Below, piece by piece: positions 50,701 through 60,526 of a stretch of 64,000 nucleotides of DNA. The stretch's first letter is position 1. Every line of letters starts with the position of its first letter. Position numbers and translations under genes: made by a program. The DNA is from Euonymus europaeus (Eukaryota > Streptophyta > Magnoliopsida > Celastrales > Celastraceae), in contig OY756958.1 in assembly GCA_963580455.1 (NCBI GenBank), positions 14,644,501-14,708,500 on the forward strand. The letters are read 5' to 3'. The notes below the pieces were generated by a model. It made no database searches. It was not told the origin of the DNA and saw only the letters and a program-made list of their open reading frames with translations.

Positions 50701-52080
50701 GCTTTTTGGGAACGAAAGAAACATATGGTTAAACTACCATATGAGCCCGATTTCTGCGAAAAGAACATCCAGACCAAAGCGAGACCAATCCAAATGTCTA
50801 AGGAACTGGTCAAATATTGTCAAAAGGAAATCACTCAGCTTTTAGACAAAAAGCTAATTCGCAAGAGTTACTCTCCGTGGAGCTGTTCTGCTTTTTACGT
50901 GTACAATGCAGCCGAAATAGAACGAGGAGCCCCAAGGTTAGTAATTAATTATAAACCCCTCAATAAGTTGTTACAATGGATTAGATATCCTATCCCTAAT
51001 AAGCGTGATTTACTGAATCGTCTTTATAAAGCAAATATCTTCTCTAAATTTGACCTTAAAAGCGGATTCTGGCAAATCCAAATTGAAGAGAAGGATAGGT
51101 ACAAAACAGCCTTCACTGTCCCGTTTGGCCACTATGAATGGAATGTTATGCCGTTTGGGTTAAAAAATGCTCCCTCTGAATTTCAGAATGTCATGAATGA
51201 TATTTTCAATTGCTTTGTTGATTTTATCATTGTTTATATAGATGATGTTCTTGTCTATTCTTATGATCTTTCACAGCATTGGAAACATCTACACATTTTT
51301 TATGAAACTATAAAAAAGAATGGACTAGTCTTATCTTTGAAAAAGATAAAATTATTTCAAACTAATGTCCGCTTTCTTGGACATAATATTACCCAGGGAT
51401 CTATAATCCCAATTGACAGGGCCCTGAGTTTTGGAGATAAATTCCCTGATGAACTCAAAGACAGAACCCAATTACAGAGGTTTCTTGGTTGCCTAAACTA
51501 TGTTGCAGATTTTTATAAAAATCTTGCCAAAGATTGCAAACCTCTTTTTGGCAGGTTAAAAAAGGAACCTGACCCTTGGACTCATCAGTGTACTCAAGCA
51601 GTTAAGGCTATTAAATCTAGAATTAAATTAATTCCTTGCTTGTCTATTCCTAATCCTGACTATCTAAAAATAGTCGAGACCGATGATTCTGAACAAGGGT
51701 ATGGTGGTATTCTCAAACAAAAGACTCCTACAGGCAAAGAACAACTCGTCCGATTTACCTCTGGTTTATGGAAACCAGCTCAAAAGAACTATTCCACCAT
51801 TAAAAAGGAACTTTTATCAATTTTCCTTTGTATTACTAAATTTCAAGATGATTTATTAAATCAGAAATTCTTATTACGAATTGACTGTAAAGCAGCCAAG
51901 GATGTCCTTGAAAAGGACGTTAAAAATCTGGCCTCTAAACAGATTTTTGCACGTTGGCAAGCGTTACTTGCAATTTTTGATTTCAATATTGAGTTTATTA
52001 AAGGAGAATCTAACAATTTGCCTGACTTCCTTACTCGTGAATATTTGAAGGGCAAATGGCCAGCTCCAGCCGAATCATGA
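47711..52080 (+). pseudogene. Copy D ORF1, lacking the first ~418 codons
   Basis: The viral part starts at TTAAGCTTATTGG, which corresponds to 22,463 in copy A, so 1,255 nt encoding nearly all of the movement protein are missing. The frame happens to be open upstream to an ATG at 47,680 in the inverted leader, giving a 1,466-codon frame. Its first ten or so codons are not viral coding sequence. Coat protein, CCHC knuckle, protease (DSGAD), reverse transcriptase (YIDD) and RNase H are all open, with no stop or frameshift. RNase H has TDDS where A and E have TDAS. D lacks its own leader and PBS on this side. It shares many variants with E. Confidence 0.9.
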
Positions 52081-53222
52081 GAGGAGGAAGAAGGTCTTTT
52101 AATAAAGATCTAAAAGGCAAAGGCCTTGAAAAGGTCAAAACCGAGTATATAAAGAAAGGGTTCTTTATCCCTATCATCTGTGTCGAAAACACTGAATATG
52201 AGCAGTTTAAAAGCTGCCCACACTTATTGGCAATTCAATATATGCCTGACGATGAACATTTTCCTACATACGGAATCAAAAATAGGTTCTTTTATGAAAA
52301 GATTCTTGAAGAAACTGGTTCAGTAACCTTCCATCATTCTTTACGAGGTAATGGACCTCAAATAGCATATTCCAAAGCAATCCTTAAGAAAATCACATCC
52401 TTTGAGGACTTTGGTTGGGATCCTAACAAGAATAGACCTCTTATAGAGCGCCGTGTCTCTTATAGATTCTACAATTACTGGGACTATATTGATGCATGGT
52501 CCAAAGCATTCTTTTATCAAAATAATATGGGTAAACACTCATGGTTCTTCCAAATCAGCGATGATTTTAAGGATCAATGTCCAAAATGGTTTCTCCTCTG
52601 GTGGGATCAAATTGGACCGGAAGATAATTTCCTTCCAGATGATTTATCTGAAATCTTAAAGTATTACTCATCGTTGTTAAAACAACATCCTAATTTCAAG
52701 AGTTATACTTTTGCTCGAACAGAGAAGTTATTTTACTTCCTTGTCGACTTCAAAATACCATGGATTTGGGCCTGGCAGTATGACCTTATAATATATGATA
52801 ATTTCCCCACTCTGGTCCGAAAATTGAACCATCGATGGTGGGCTTCATTTGAATATCATAACATCTCCAAAGCCCAGGTCCTACGAAGTTTGGGGACAGC
52901 CCAAGATAGTCAATCCAAATCCAATCCTCAAGGAATTCTAGAAGGTCTCTATGATGAAAAAGACCTCCTTGAAATTCTACTCAAATTAAAAGAAGAAATG
53001 CCACAAGTCTCTCAATCTGATCTCATCATAAAAGCTAAAAAGATGGCGTATCAAAAGAAACTTCATCCTAACGATCCAGACGATCCAATAGAACTTTCCT
53101 CGCAAGAAGATGAAGATGATAGAGACGCAATGTCAGAATCTGAAGCGTCTGAATACAGTAACGATGGTGCTATCCATCTGGCATACATGATGGAACCAGA
53201 GACTATTAAAAAAGAAAAATGA
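52056..53222 (+). CDS. Copy D ORF2, 388 aa, intact, unknown function
   Basis: This is the same protein as ORF2 of copy A, starting in the same 25-nt overlap with ORF1. It is open throughout. Private changes include an N-terminal FF in place of SS before IPII, and GWDPNKN in the middle. The basic N-terminus, Trp-rich core and acidic Ser-rich tail are preserved. Function is not recognised; see copy A. Confidence 0.78.
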   Translation: MASSSRIMRGGRRSFNKDLKGKGLEKVKTEYIKKGFFIPIICVENTEYEQFKSCPHLLAIQYMPDDEHFPTYGIKNRFFYEKILEETGSVTFHHSLRGNGPQIAYSKAILKKITSFEDFGWDPNKNRPLIERRVSYRFYNYWDYIDAWSKAFFYQNNMGKHSWFFQISDDFKDQCPKWFLLWWDQIGPEDNFLPDDLSEILKYYSSLLKQHPNFKSYTFARTEKLFYFLVDFKIPWIWAWQYDLIIYDNFPTLVRKLNHRWWASFEYHNISKAQVLRSLGTAQDSQSKSNPQGILEGLYDEKDLLEILLKLKEEMPQVSQSDLIIKAKKMAYQKKLHPNDPDDPIELSSQEDEDDRDAMSESEASEYSNDGAIHLAYMMEPETIKKEK

Positions 53223-53571
53223 TATGCCATTATCCTTATCAGGAATCTTGTATATATTTATCTTTTACTATTTGTCTGGTTCCACCAGGTCGGTATCATG
53301 AGTAATTAGGCGATGGGGCCCAATGTGTACCCGCAATTACTTTTGTACCCATCCTTGGGTTTATTTAAGGAGACTTCCTCCTTTTTGTATGGTGTGCAAA
53401 AATTTTGAATAGAAGCTTTGGTTTGCTTTGGTATTCTCTCTACTTTGATCTTTGTTTTTATTCTTCAATCTTTGTATATTCGCCATCTCTAGGTATTCTC
53501 TGTACCTGCGACCTCGGTTGATCTGGTACATCAAAAATTTGTCTATTTTCTTCCTTGATTATTTCTTGTTC
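53223..53571 (+). promoter_or_regulatory. Copy D intergenic region, presumed promoter
   Basis: There is no gene here. TTTATTTAAGG lies near 53,359. The preceding stretch reads CCCATCCTTGGG, a form shared with E but not with A or C. Transcription from here would read the D leader and then directly the inverted fragment at 54,214-54,664 and copy E. Confidence 0.5.
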
Positions 53572-53739
53572 ATCCTTAACGGCGCCACAAACGGACGGCT
53601 CCGCCGCCTGTGGTTATAAAGCCCAGAGGATTTCTCTGTTTATATAAATTGCTCATCCTTAACGGCGCCACAAACGGACGGCTCTGCCGCCTGTGGTTAT
53701 AAAGCCCAGAGGATTTCTCTGCTGTTATGAATTATATTC
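53572..53739 (+). promoter_or_regulatory. Copy D duplicated leader hairpins
   Basis: Two 83-bp-spaced units begin at 53,572 and 53,655, as in copies A and B. The inner stem loops are TCC in the first unit and TCT in the second, with the stem unchanged. Confidence 0.68.
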
Positions 53740-54030
53740 ATGAATCGATATACTGTTGAAGAACGATATTGGAAAGGTTGCTTAAAACAAATCAGATCTA
53801 TTGACTCGTATCATTATTTCCCTGTTGAAACTGGTGATATTGAATATTGCAATTTCTGGGAACCAATTTTAATCAAAAAATTGGAAAAATTATCTACTCT
53901 ACATCATAACAACAATTCATCTCTAGTTCAGATATTTCTAACTAAACTTCAATTGCTTTATCAACGCAAATTTGAACTGGATAACGAAGCCAGTATATCA
54001 GAAACTAGCACATCTCAGCACCGCCGGTGA
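53740..54030 (+). CDS. Copy D 96-aa leader ORF
   Basis: This is the same 96-residue product as in copy A. It is followed after 172 nt by the PBS, at which the sequence turns into an inverted movement-protein fragment. Function is unknown. Confidence 0.5.
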   Translation: MNRYTVEERYWKGCLKQIRSIDSYHYFPVETGDIEYCNFWEPILIKKLEKLSTLHHNNNSSLVQIFLTKLQLLYQRKFELDNEASISETSTSQHRR

Positions 54031-54202
54031 GTCTTCTACTCATCTGAGATTCAAGTGCTCCAGTACTGAGCTTTCATGTTAATTGACCTATATTGTTTTT
54101 GCCTGCTTTGCATATTAATATATCGTGCTCTTCCTGCACTTTTCTGGTCATACCATTCGTTTGTATTACTTCTTCTTTTGGTTGCTTCTGTCCTGTGCGT
54201 TC

Positions 54203-54213
54203 TGGTATCGGAG
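54203..54213 (+). other. Copy D primer-binding site cut by inversion breakpoint
   Basis: TGGTATCGGAG is followed directly by GGTGTTGGCTCG, the reverse complement of ORF1 codons just upstream of position 358. This is the same junction, in reverse complement, as the one at 30,191-30,201. Confidence 0.86.
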
Positions 54214-54666
54214 GGTGTTGGCTCGTTGCCTTCATTGGATCCATCGGATCCTCTCTCTGAAGGAGATGGTGCTGATGGGGTTTTTTAAACAAGATGAGGG
54301 ATATTGTTTGCGGATAGGGATAAACCTTTAACTGAGTCTGGAATGGAAGATGTACTATGTCGGGAAGAAAAAGATTTTAACTTCCTATGGTCTGATCTTG
54401 ACGGGGTTACCCTTAATTTTCGATCAGAAGAGAAAAAGATCTCGACGTCTCCATTATCATGTTCGACGATTTGTTCCATTTTTCGAGGCTCGATTGGTTT
54501 AGTTGAAGAGGTGGATACTTCTTCCAGAAACCAATTTGAGGGCATGGATACATCTTTCCATTGTATGGACCTAGGAACAGCTAAATTAGCATTCGCATGA
54601 TCAACTTGAAATAAAGTTGTGGATCCCTTTTTTGAAAACCCAACTACGTTTGGGATCATAGTATTC
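54208..54666 (-). pseudogene. Inverted movement-protein fragment within the D/E leader
   Basis: This is a 450-bp minus-strand piece of ORF1 that corresponds to about codons 206-358 (copy A 21,824-22,281). It has no start or end of its own. Its left edge shares TCGGAG with the viral PBS. Its right edge shares TATTC with the leader, which then resumes with CTGCACTTTTCTGG and repeats leader sequence already present before the fragment. It faces the matching part of copy E (about 55,518-55,974) as an inverted repeat. Confidence 0.92.
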
Positions 54667-54901
54667 CTGCACTTTTCTGGTTATACCATTCGTTTGTATT
54701 ACTTCTTCTTTTGGTTGCTTCTGTTCTGTGCGTTCTGGTATCGGAGCCTAACCCCCGGAGAGGTTGAGTGAAGTATTCCAGGTTAGCTTGATCCGTTAGG
54801 CCGTTAAGCTGTGAGAGCGTTAGGCCGTTTTGATCGCTGTAAAAGTCCTGTCGACAAACACTTCTAAAAAGTCATACGGTAGACTTTAAACTCCCTCTAA
54901 A
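54667..54901 (+). promoter_or_regulatory. Copy E proximal leader
   Basis: Leader sequence resumes here after the inverted fragment, with the pyrimidine-rich tract, the PBS and the AGGCCGTT repeats in the usual order before ORF1. The hairpin units and the 96-aa ORF are not directly upstream; the nearest are those of D, separated by the fragment. Confidence 0.7.
54736..54747 (+). other. Copy E tRNA-iMet primer-binding site
   Basis: TGGTATCGGAGC is complete and lies 154 nt before ORF1, the same relation as in copies A and B. Confidence 0.87.
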
Positions 54902-57900
54902 ATGGCATCCTTAATCCGAAGCCTGAGCAAAAGGAACGTTGAAAGTTCTAGCTCTTCTCCTTCATCCCACTCATCAGTTATTCCCAGAAAAAACATTGAG
55001 GAATTAATTTTTTCTAATGTTGATGAAGTTTTAAACAAATGGACGATTCCAAAGGTCGAGCCATCTCATGTTTATCACAAAGGATCTTTTTCTTTAAAAA
55101 ACTCTTTTGTTATAAAAACTGTTGAACATGCCAAGGGAATTCAATCTGAAAATGAGGTTATACCACTTTTGCCTTTAAAATTGATAGCAAAAGAGATTTT
55201 AAGAAAATATAATTATCTGCATATAGGGCTAGTTCAAATTGCCCTAAAACCATTAACAAGAGAAGGTTTAAACACCTCCGTTTTGGCTTGCTTAAGAGAT
55301 AGCAGGCATTATAATTTTACAGATTCACTCTTAGGTATGGTAGAGACAAGTCTCTACAAAGGACCAGTCTATTTTGACTGTTATCCTAACCTGACCTTGT
55401 CCTTGGATGATCCTAATCTTGAGCATGCTTTACAACTCAATATAAAAACAAGCGGATATGACATGATGCCTGAATCCCGCAATATTAATGTGATTTATCG
55501 AATCTGTTTCAAAGCCATGAATACTATGATCCCAAACGTAGTTGGATTTTCAAAAAAGGGATCCACAACTTTATTTCAAGTTGATCATGCGAATGCTAAT
55601 TTAGCTGTTCCTAGGTCCATACAATGGAAAGATGTATCCATGCCCTCAAATTGGTTTCTGGAAGAAGTATCCACCTCTTCAACTAAACCAGTCGAGCCTC
55701 GAAAAATGGAACAAATCGTCGAACATGATAATGGAGACGTCGAGATCTTTTTCTCTTCTGATCGAAAATTAAGGGTAACCCCGTCAAGATCAGACCATAG
55801 GAAGTTAAAATCTTTTTCTTCCCGACATAGTACATCTTCCATTCCAGACTCAGTTAAAGGTTTATCCCTATCCGCAAACAATATCCCTCATCCTGTTTAT
55901 AAAACCCCATCAGCACCATCTCCTTCAGAGAGAGGATCCGATGGATCCAATGAAGGCAACGAGCCAACACCCTCCGAATTAGAATTCGACCCTAAAATTC
56001 CCGAGATTAACATGATAAAAGCGCCTTTTGTTCCAGATTGCTCTTATTTGAGCAAAGAATTAATGGAACCACATAATAAGCCCTTTCGTCAATGGTACGT
56101 TAAGAGTTTTAACGAAGAAGAATTAATATTCTTTCCAAAAACGTATTACGAAGAACTTAAGCTTATTGGTGAAAATCTACCTTTTAAACAATGGTTCGTA
56201 ATATATCAGGAACGCGAATCAATCTCGGTCATTACTCAGCAACCTATGATCAAATGGAAGTTGGTATCTGGCGAAACAGTAGAGTTTATTCATCCACCTG
56301 CCAAGCATGTCTTCTTTAGTGACATCGATGCTCAGCCTTTTATAAAACCATCAAAGACTGACCCTCTATCTGGTGATATCCAGAGACAAGGTAATTTTAC
56401 AAATATTCATTTAAAGACCATTGCAGACCAACTTGATAGAATCGAGAACCATCTCTCGATTTCTGAAACTGCCCCTTCAACAGTCAGACCCATTCCTTCC
56501 CATAGAGAATTTCTTCAAAAACAACAGAAGGATGAAAAGCCAACCATAGATCCAGTAGTAATAAAACCACCTCAGCCTATTTCAGGAAATTACAAGTTGG
56601 GTAATGAATATTCTGATGAGTTTTTGACCAAATTAATCTCGAAGGTTCAAAACCTTAAAATCACTGACCCATCGACCTCTAAACCATCTATAGCGGTCCT
56701 TAAACACAAGGCTTATTCCAGCCCATCCAGCTCGGATGATGAAATTGATTATGACTCTGATTTTGCAAAACTTCAAAATCAATTTCGTGATGGTCCCGAT
56801 AATATCTCTCCCATACAGGGACCTGTTAGCAAAGCTCCATCTCGTAACTATTATCCTCGAGCCACTCCTGCTGATTTGCTATTTGAAGAAAACTACATTA
56901 ATGTCGCTAATCAGTACAGCAGTAGGACTCTTTACGAGTGGAATATTGATGGTCAATCCGATTATCAAATTATTCAAACCTTACAAAACATCATGATGTT
57001 TTCTACTATTAGTAAAGCAAGCGGTAATACCGACACTCAAATTGCCCAGTTTATTACAGCGGGTTTTTCTGGACAACTTAAAGGCTGGTGGGATAATTAT
57101 CTCTCTCAGGACCAACGTAATGAAATATTAGGAGCAATAAAATCTGAGACAGAAGAGCCGGATTCGGTTTATACCTTAATCTGTACAGTCATCTATCATT
57201 TTTTGGGTGACTCTCATCTTTTAGGCGATAATAGCAAGGATCAACTTATGAATCTTCGCTGCCCCACTTTAACTCATTTTAAATGGTATAAGGATGTCTT
57301 CCTTTCTCGCGTTCATCTCCGACCAGATTCCAATCATGTTTTTTGGAAAGAAAGATTCCTTGCAGGTTTACCACCTTTATTCGCCACTCGAGTTCGAACC
57401 CGCCTCACTAATCTCAATGGTGGTGCTTATGATCTTGCATCTTACACTTTTGGAAAACTAATTTCTGAAGTTACTCGTGAAGGACTTAATTTATGTAATG
57501 ACATAAAATTAAAAAATCAGCTTAAAAAGCAGCACCTTTCCGGTAAAAAAGAAATAGGGCAATTTTGCAGTCAATTTGGATATAACACCATTCTCCCAAA
57601 ACCATATTCAACTAAAAAATCCAAAAAACCTTTTAAAAAGGATTCTTATCGACGATACAAGACGAGGCGTTATGATGAATCCGCTCGTCCACCAGGCAAA
57701 ACGACAAAGGAGCGCAAGCCTTTTCCCAAATGGGGAACCAAGAAAGTCCGCACCAATAAGATGCGTGGCACGCGCCAACCCACATGTTGGAAATGCGGTA
57801 AAACAGGTCATTACCAAAATGCATGTCGCGCCCAGACCAAGATTAATAGTCTTGCCATTCCTGAATCAGATAAGGCTGATCTTTTAAAAATTTTAGCTGA

Positions 57901-60526
57901 AGATTATTCATCTGACAAATCCGACTCTAGTGATATTCTCTTATCTGATAATGATCATTCTTCTTCTCTTTCTGACAAAGACGACTGCGAATGCGACTAT
58001 TATAAAGCTATCATTCAAATGAATGGTCTTTCCATTAACGTTCTCACTCAGCACGAGAGCTTCATCCTCGATCTTCTTGATTCCATTCCAGATCCCCAGG
58101 AGAAAAGAGAAGCACTCGAAAAACTCTTATCCATACAAAAGTCAGAGAAAAGGCCCGACTCAAAAGTCGATCCTAAAGAAGTCGCCGTCTCCCCAGCTTA
58201 TACTTTAAAAGAAGTATTCTCCAGGACCTCCGCTCCTAAACCTGTTACCATTCATGATCTGAAACATGAGGTAAATACACTCAAAGGAGAAGTAAAATCT
58301 CTAAGACAGAGGATAGAAATCCTAGAGTTGCAGGCCGAAGTTAATTACACTGCCACTCCTGCATCATCCTCCTTCAATTTTCCTTCTATAGACTCTGCGA
58401 ATCCTCAGCAGTCTACTCCAAGTTTTCATGAAACAGATCCACTCGAAGTTCAAGAAGGAAACCCCTACATCGACAACCCAGATTTAAAACAGAAGGGATT
58501 GGCAGTCATGAGTTCTGAAGAATCAAAATCCGATCTTAATGAAGATTACCTTAACAAGATGATGGTAATTCAAGAAATCACCAATAGGCAATATTATGTT
58601 AAGGTAAATTTGGTTGTTAATAATGAGCTCAATATTTCTACTCTCGCTTTAATTGACTCAGGCGCTGATCGACACTGTGTACGTGAAGGGTTAATACCCT
58701 CCAAGTATTTTGAAAAAACATCACAGGTATTATCCGCAGCCGATAAAAAGGAACTTAAGATAAAATATAAACTATCTGATGCTTACATCTGCCACGAACA
58801 GGTTTGTATTAAACTTGTGTTTATTTTGGTTAAAAACTTAAATTCCAATATTATTCTAGGAAATCCATTCTTAGCATTATTAGAACCTTATCAGGTTGAT
58901 AATGAAGGAATCCATGCAGTCTTAAAAGGAAAATCCGTAACTTTTAAGTTTGCCTTTCCCAAAAAAGTTGCTTATATTAATCAACTTCATAATTTTGCTT
59001 CCTTCAAACAACAACAGATTGCATTCATCAAGGAAGAGATCAATTCTATATCATTAGAAACACAGGTAAATAATCCCACCATGGAAGAAAAAATATCTTC
59101 TTTCTTAGTCAAACTTGAGCATGAAGTATGCAGCGAAGTTCCTTCAGCTTTTTGGGAACGAAAGAAACATATGGTTAAACTACCATATGAGCCCGATTTC
59201 TGCGAAAAGAACATCCCGACCAAAGCGAGACCAATCCAAATGTCTAAGGAACTGGTCGAATATTGTCAAAAGGAAATCACTCAGCTTTTAGACAAAAAGC
59301 TAATTCGCAAGAGTTACTCTCCGTGGAGCTGTTCTGCTTTTTACGTGTACAATGCAGCCGAAATAGAACGAGGAGCCCCAAGGTTAGTAATTAATTATAA
59401 ACCCCTTAATAAGGTGTTACAATGGATTAGATATCCGATCCCTAATAAGCGTGATTTACTGAATCGTCTTTATAAAGCAAATATCTTCTCTAAATTTGAC
59501 CTTAAAAGCGGATTCTGGCAAATCCAAATTGAAGAGAAGGATAGGTACAAAACAGCCTTCACTGTCCCGTTTGGCCACTATGAATGGAATGTTATGCCGT
59601 TTGGGTTAAAAAATGCTCCCTCTGAATTTCAGAATGTCATGAATGATATTTTCAATTGCTTTGTTGATTTTATCATTGTTTATATAGATGATGTTCTTGT
59701 CTATCCTTATGATCTTTCACAGCATTGGAAACATCTACACATTTTTTATGAAACTATAAAAAAGAATGGACTAGTCTTATCTTTGAAAAAGATAAAATTA
59801 TTTCAAACTAATGTCCGCTTTCTTGGACATAATATTACCCAGGGATCTATAATCCCTATTGACAGGGCCCTGAGTTTTGGAGATAAATTCCCTGATGAAC
59901 TCAAAGACAGAACCCAATTACAGAGGTTTCTTGGTTGCCTAAACTATGTTGCAGATTTTTATAAAAATCTTGCCAAAGATTGCAAACCTCTTTTTGGCAG
60001 GTTAAAAAAGGAACCTCACCCTTGGACTCATCAGTGTACTCAAGCAGTTAAGGCTATTAAATCTAGAATTAAATTAATTCCTTGCTTGTCTATTCCTAAT
60101 CCTGACTATCTAAAAATAGTCGAGACCGATGCTTCTGAACAAGGGTATGGTGGTATTCTCAAACAAAAGACTCCTACAGGCAAAGAACAACTCGTCCGAT
60201 TTACCTCTGGTTTATGGAAACCAGCTCAAAAGAACTATTCCACCATTAAAAAGGAACTTTTATCAATTGTCCTTTGTATTACTAAATTTCAAGATGATTT
60301 ATTAAATCAGAAATTCTTATTACGAATTGACTGTAAAGCAGCCAAAGATGTCCTTGAAAAGGATGTTAAAAATATGGCCTCTAAACAGATTTTTGCACGT
60401 TGGCAAGCGTTACTTGCAATTTTTGATTTCAATATTGAGTTTATTAAAGGAGAATCTAACAATTTGCCTGACTTCCTTACTCGTGAATATTTTCAGGGCA
60501 AATGGCCAGCTCCAGCCGAATCATGA
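54902..60526 (+). CDS. Copy E ORF1 polyprotein (MP-CP-AP-RT-RH), 1,874 aa, open
   Basis: This is the only uninterrupted full-length ORF1 in the window. It has a 3A/30K-type movement domain about 35-330; a Ser/Pro-rich linker; a coat-protein region with GWWDN near 729 and a Lys/Arg-rich patch before the CCHC knuckle at 962-975; an acidic Ser-rich stretch and a predicted coiled coil near 1,140-1,160 (LKHEVNTLKGEVKSL); aspartic protease DSGAD at 1,252-1,256; reverse transcriptase with YIDD at 1,594-1,597; and RNase H with TDAS near 1,742. YIDD is followed by a Pro (VYPYD) where the other copies have Ser. The ATG is the first in frame and the conserved one. The product would be cleaved by its own protease in a live virus. 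Openness probably reflects recent origin; activity is not shown. It overlaps ORF2 by 25 nt. Confidence 0.94.
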   Translation: MASLIRSLSKRNVESSSSSPSSHSSVIPRKNIEELIFSNVDEVLNKWTIPKVEPSHVYHKGSFSLKNSFVIKTVEHAKGIQSENEVIPLLPLKLIAKEILRKYNYLHIGLVQIALKPLTREGLNTSVLACLRDSRHYNFTDSLLGMVETSLYKGPVYFDCYPNLTLSLDDPNLEHALQLNIKTSGYDMMPESRNINVIYRICFKAMNTMIPNVVGFSKKGSTTLFQVDHANANLAVPRSIQWKDVSMPSNWFLEEVSTSSTKPVEPRKMEQIVEHDNGDVEIFFSSDRKLRVTPSRSDHRKLKSFSSRHSTSSIPDSVKGLSLSANNIPHPVYKTPSAPSPSERGSDGSNEGNEPTPSELEFDPKIPEINMIKAPFVPDCSYLSKELMEPHNKPFRQWYVKSFNEEELIFFPKTYYEELKLIGENLPFKQWFVIYQERESISVITQQPMIKWKLVSGETVEFIHPPAKHVFFSDIDAQPFIKPSKTDPLSGDIQRQGNFTNIHLKTIADQLDRIENHLSISETAPSTVRPIPSHREFLQKQQKDEKPTIDPVVIKPPQPISGNYKLGNEYSDEFLTKLISKVQNLKITDPSTSKPSIAVLKHKAYSSPSSSDDEIDYDSDFAKLQNQFRDGPDNISPIQGPVSKAPSRNYYPRATPADLLFEENYINVANQYSSRTLYEWNIDGQSDYQIIQTLQNIMMFSTISKASGNTDTQIAQFITAGFSGQLKGWWDNYLSQDQRNEILGAIKSETEEPDSVYTLICTVIYHFLGDSHLLGDNSKDQLMNLRCPTLTHFKWYKDVFLSRVHLRPDSNHVFWKERFLAGLPPLFATRVRTRLTNLNGGAYDLASYTFGKLISEVTREGLNLCNDIKLKNQLKKQHLSGKKEIGQFCSQFGYNTILPKPYSTKKSKKPFKKDSYRRYKTRRYDESARPPGKTTKERKPFPKWGTKKVRTNKMRGTRQPTCWKCGKTGHYQNACRAQTKINSLAIPESDKADLLKILAEDYSSDKSDSSDILLSDNDHSSSLSDKDDCECDYYKAIIQMNGLSINVLTQHESFILDLLDSIPDPQEKREALEKLLSIQKSEKRPDSKVDPKEVAVSPAYTLKEVFSRTSAPKPVTIHDLKHEVNTLKGEVKSLRQRIEILELQAEVNYTATPASSSFNFPSIDSANPQQSTPSFHETDPLEVQEGNPYIDNPDLKQKGLAVMSSEESKSDLNEDYLNKMMVIQEITNRQYYVKVNLVVNNELNISTLALIDSGADRHCVREGLIPSKYFEKTSQVLSAADKKELKIKYKLSDAYICHEQVCIKLVFILVKNLNSNIILGNPFLALLEPYQVDNEGIHAVLKGKSVTFKFAFPKKVAYINQLHNFASFKQQQIAFIKEEINSISLETQVNNPTMEEKISSFLVKLEHEVCSEVPSAFWERKKHMVKLPYEPDFCEKNIPTKARPIQMSKELVEYCQKEITQLLDKKLIRKSYSPWSCSAFYVYNAAEIERGAPRLVINYKPLNKVLQWIRYPIPNKRDLLNRLYKANIFSKFDLKSGFWQIQIEEKDRYKTAFTVPFGHYEWNVMPFGLKNAPSEFQNVMNDIFNCFVDFIIVYIDDVLVYPYDLSQHWKHLHIFYETIKKNGLVLSLKKIKLFQTNVRFLGHNITQGSIIPIDRALSFGDKFPDELKDRTQLQRFLGCLNYVADFYKNLAKDCKPLFGRLKKEPHPWTHQCTQAVKAIKSRIKLIPCLSIPNPDYLKIVETDASEQGYGGILKQKTPTGKEQLVRFTSGLWKPAQKNYSTIKKELLSIVLCITKFQDDLLNQKFLLRIDCKAAKDVLEKDVKNMASKQIFARWQALLAIFDFNIEFIKGESNNLPDFLTREYFQGKWPAPAES

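Noticed and set aside
55585..55881. 98-codon antisense frame opposite the movement-protein region, repeated in each copy
   Set aside because: It lies wholly within ORF1 on the other strand and follows its conservation. It is a shadow frame with no promoter or motif.
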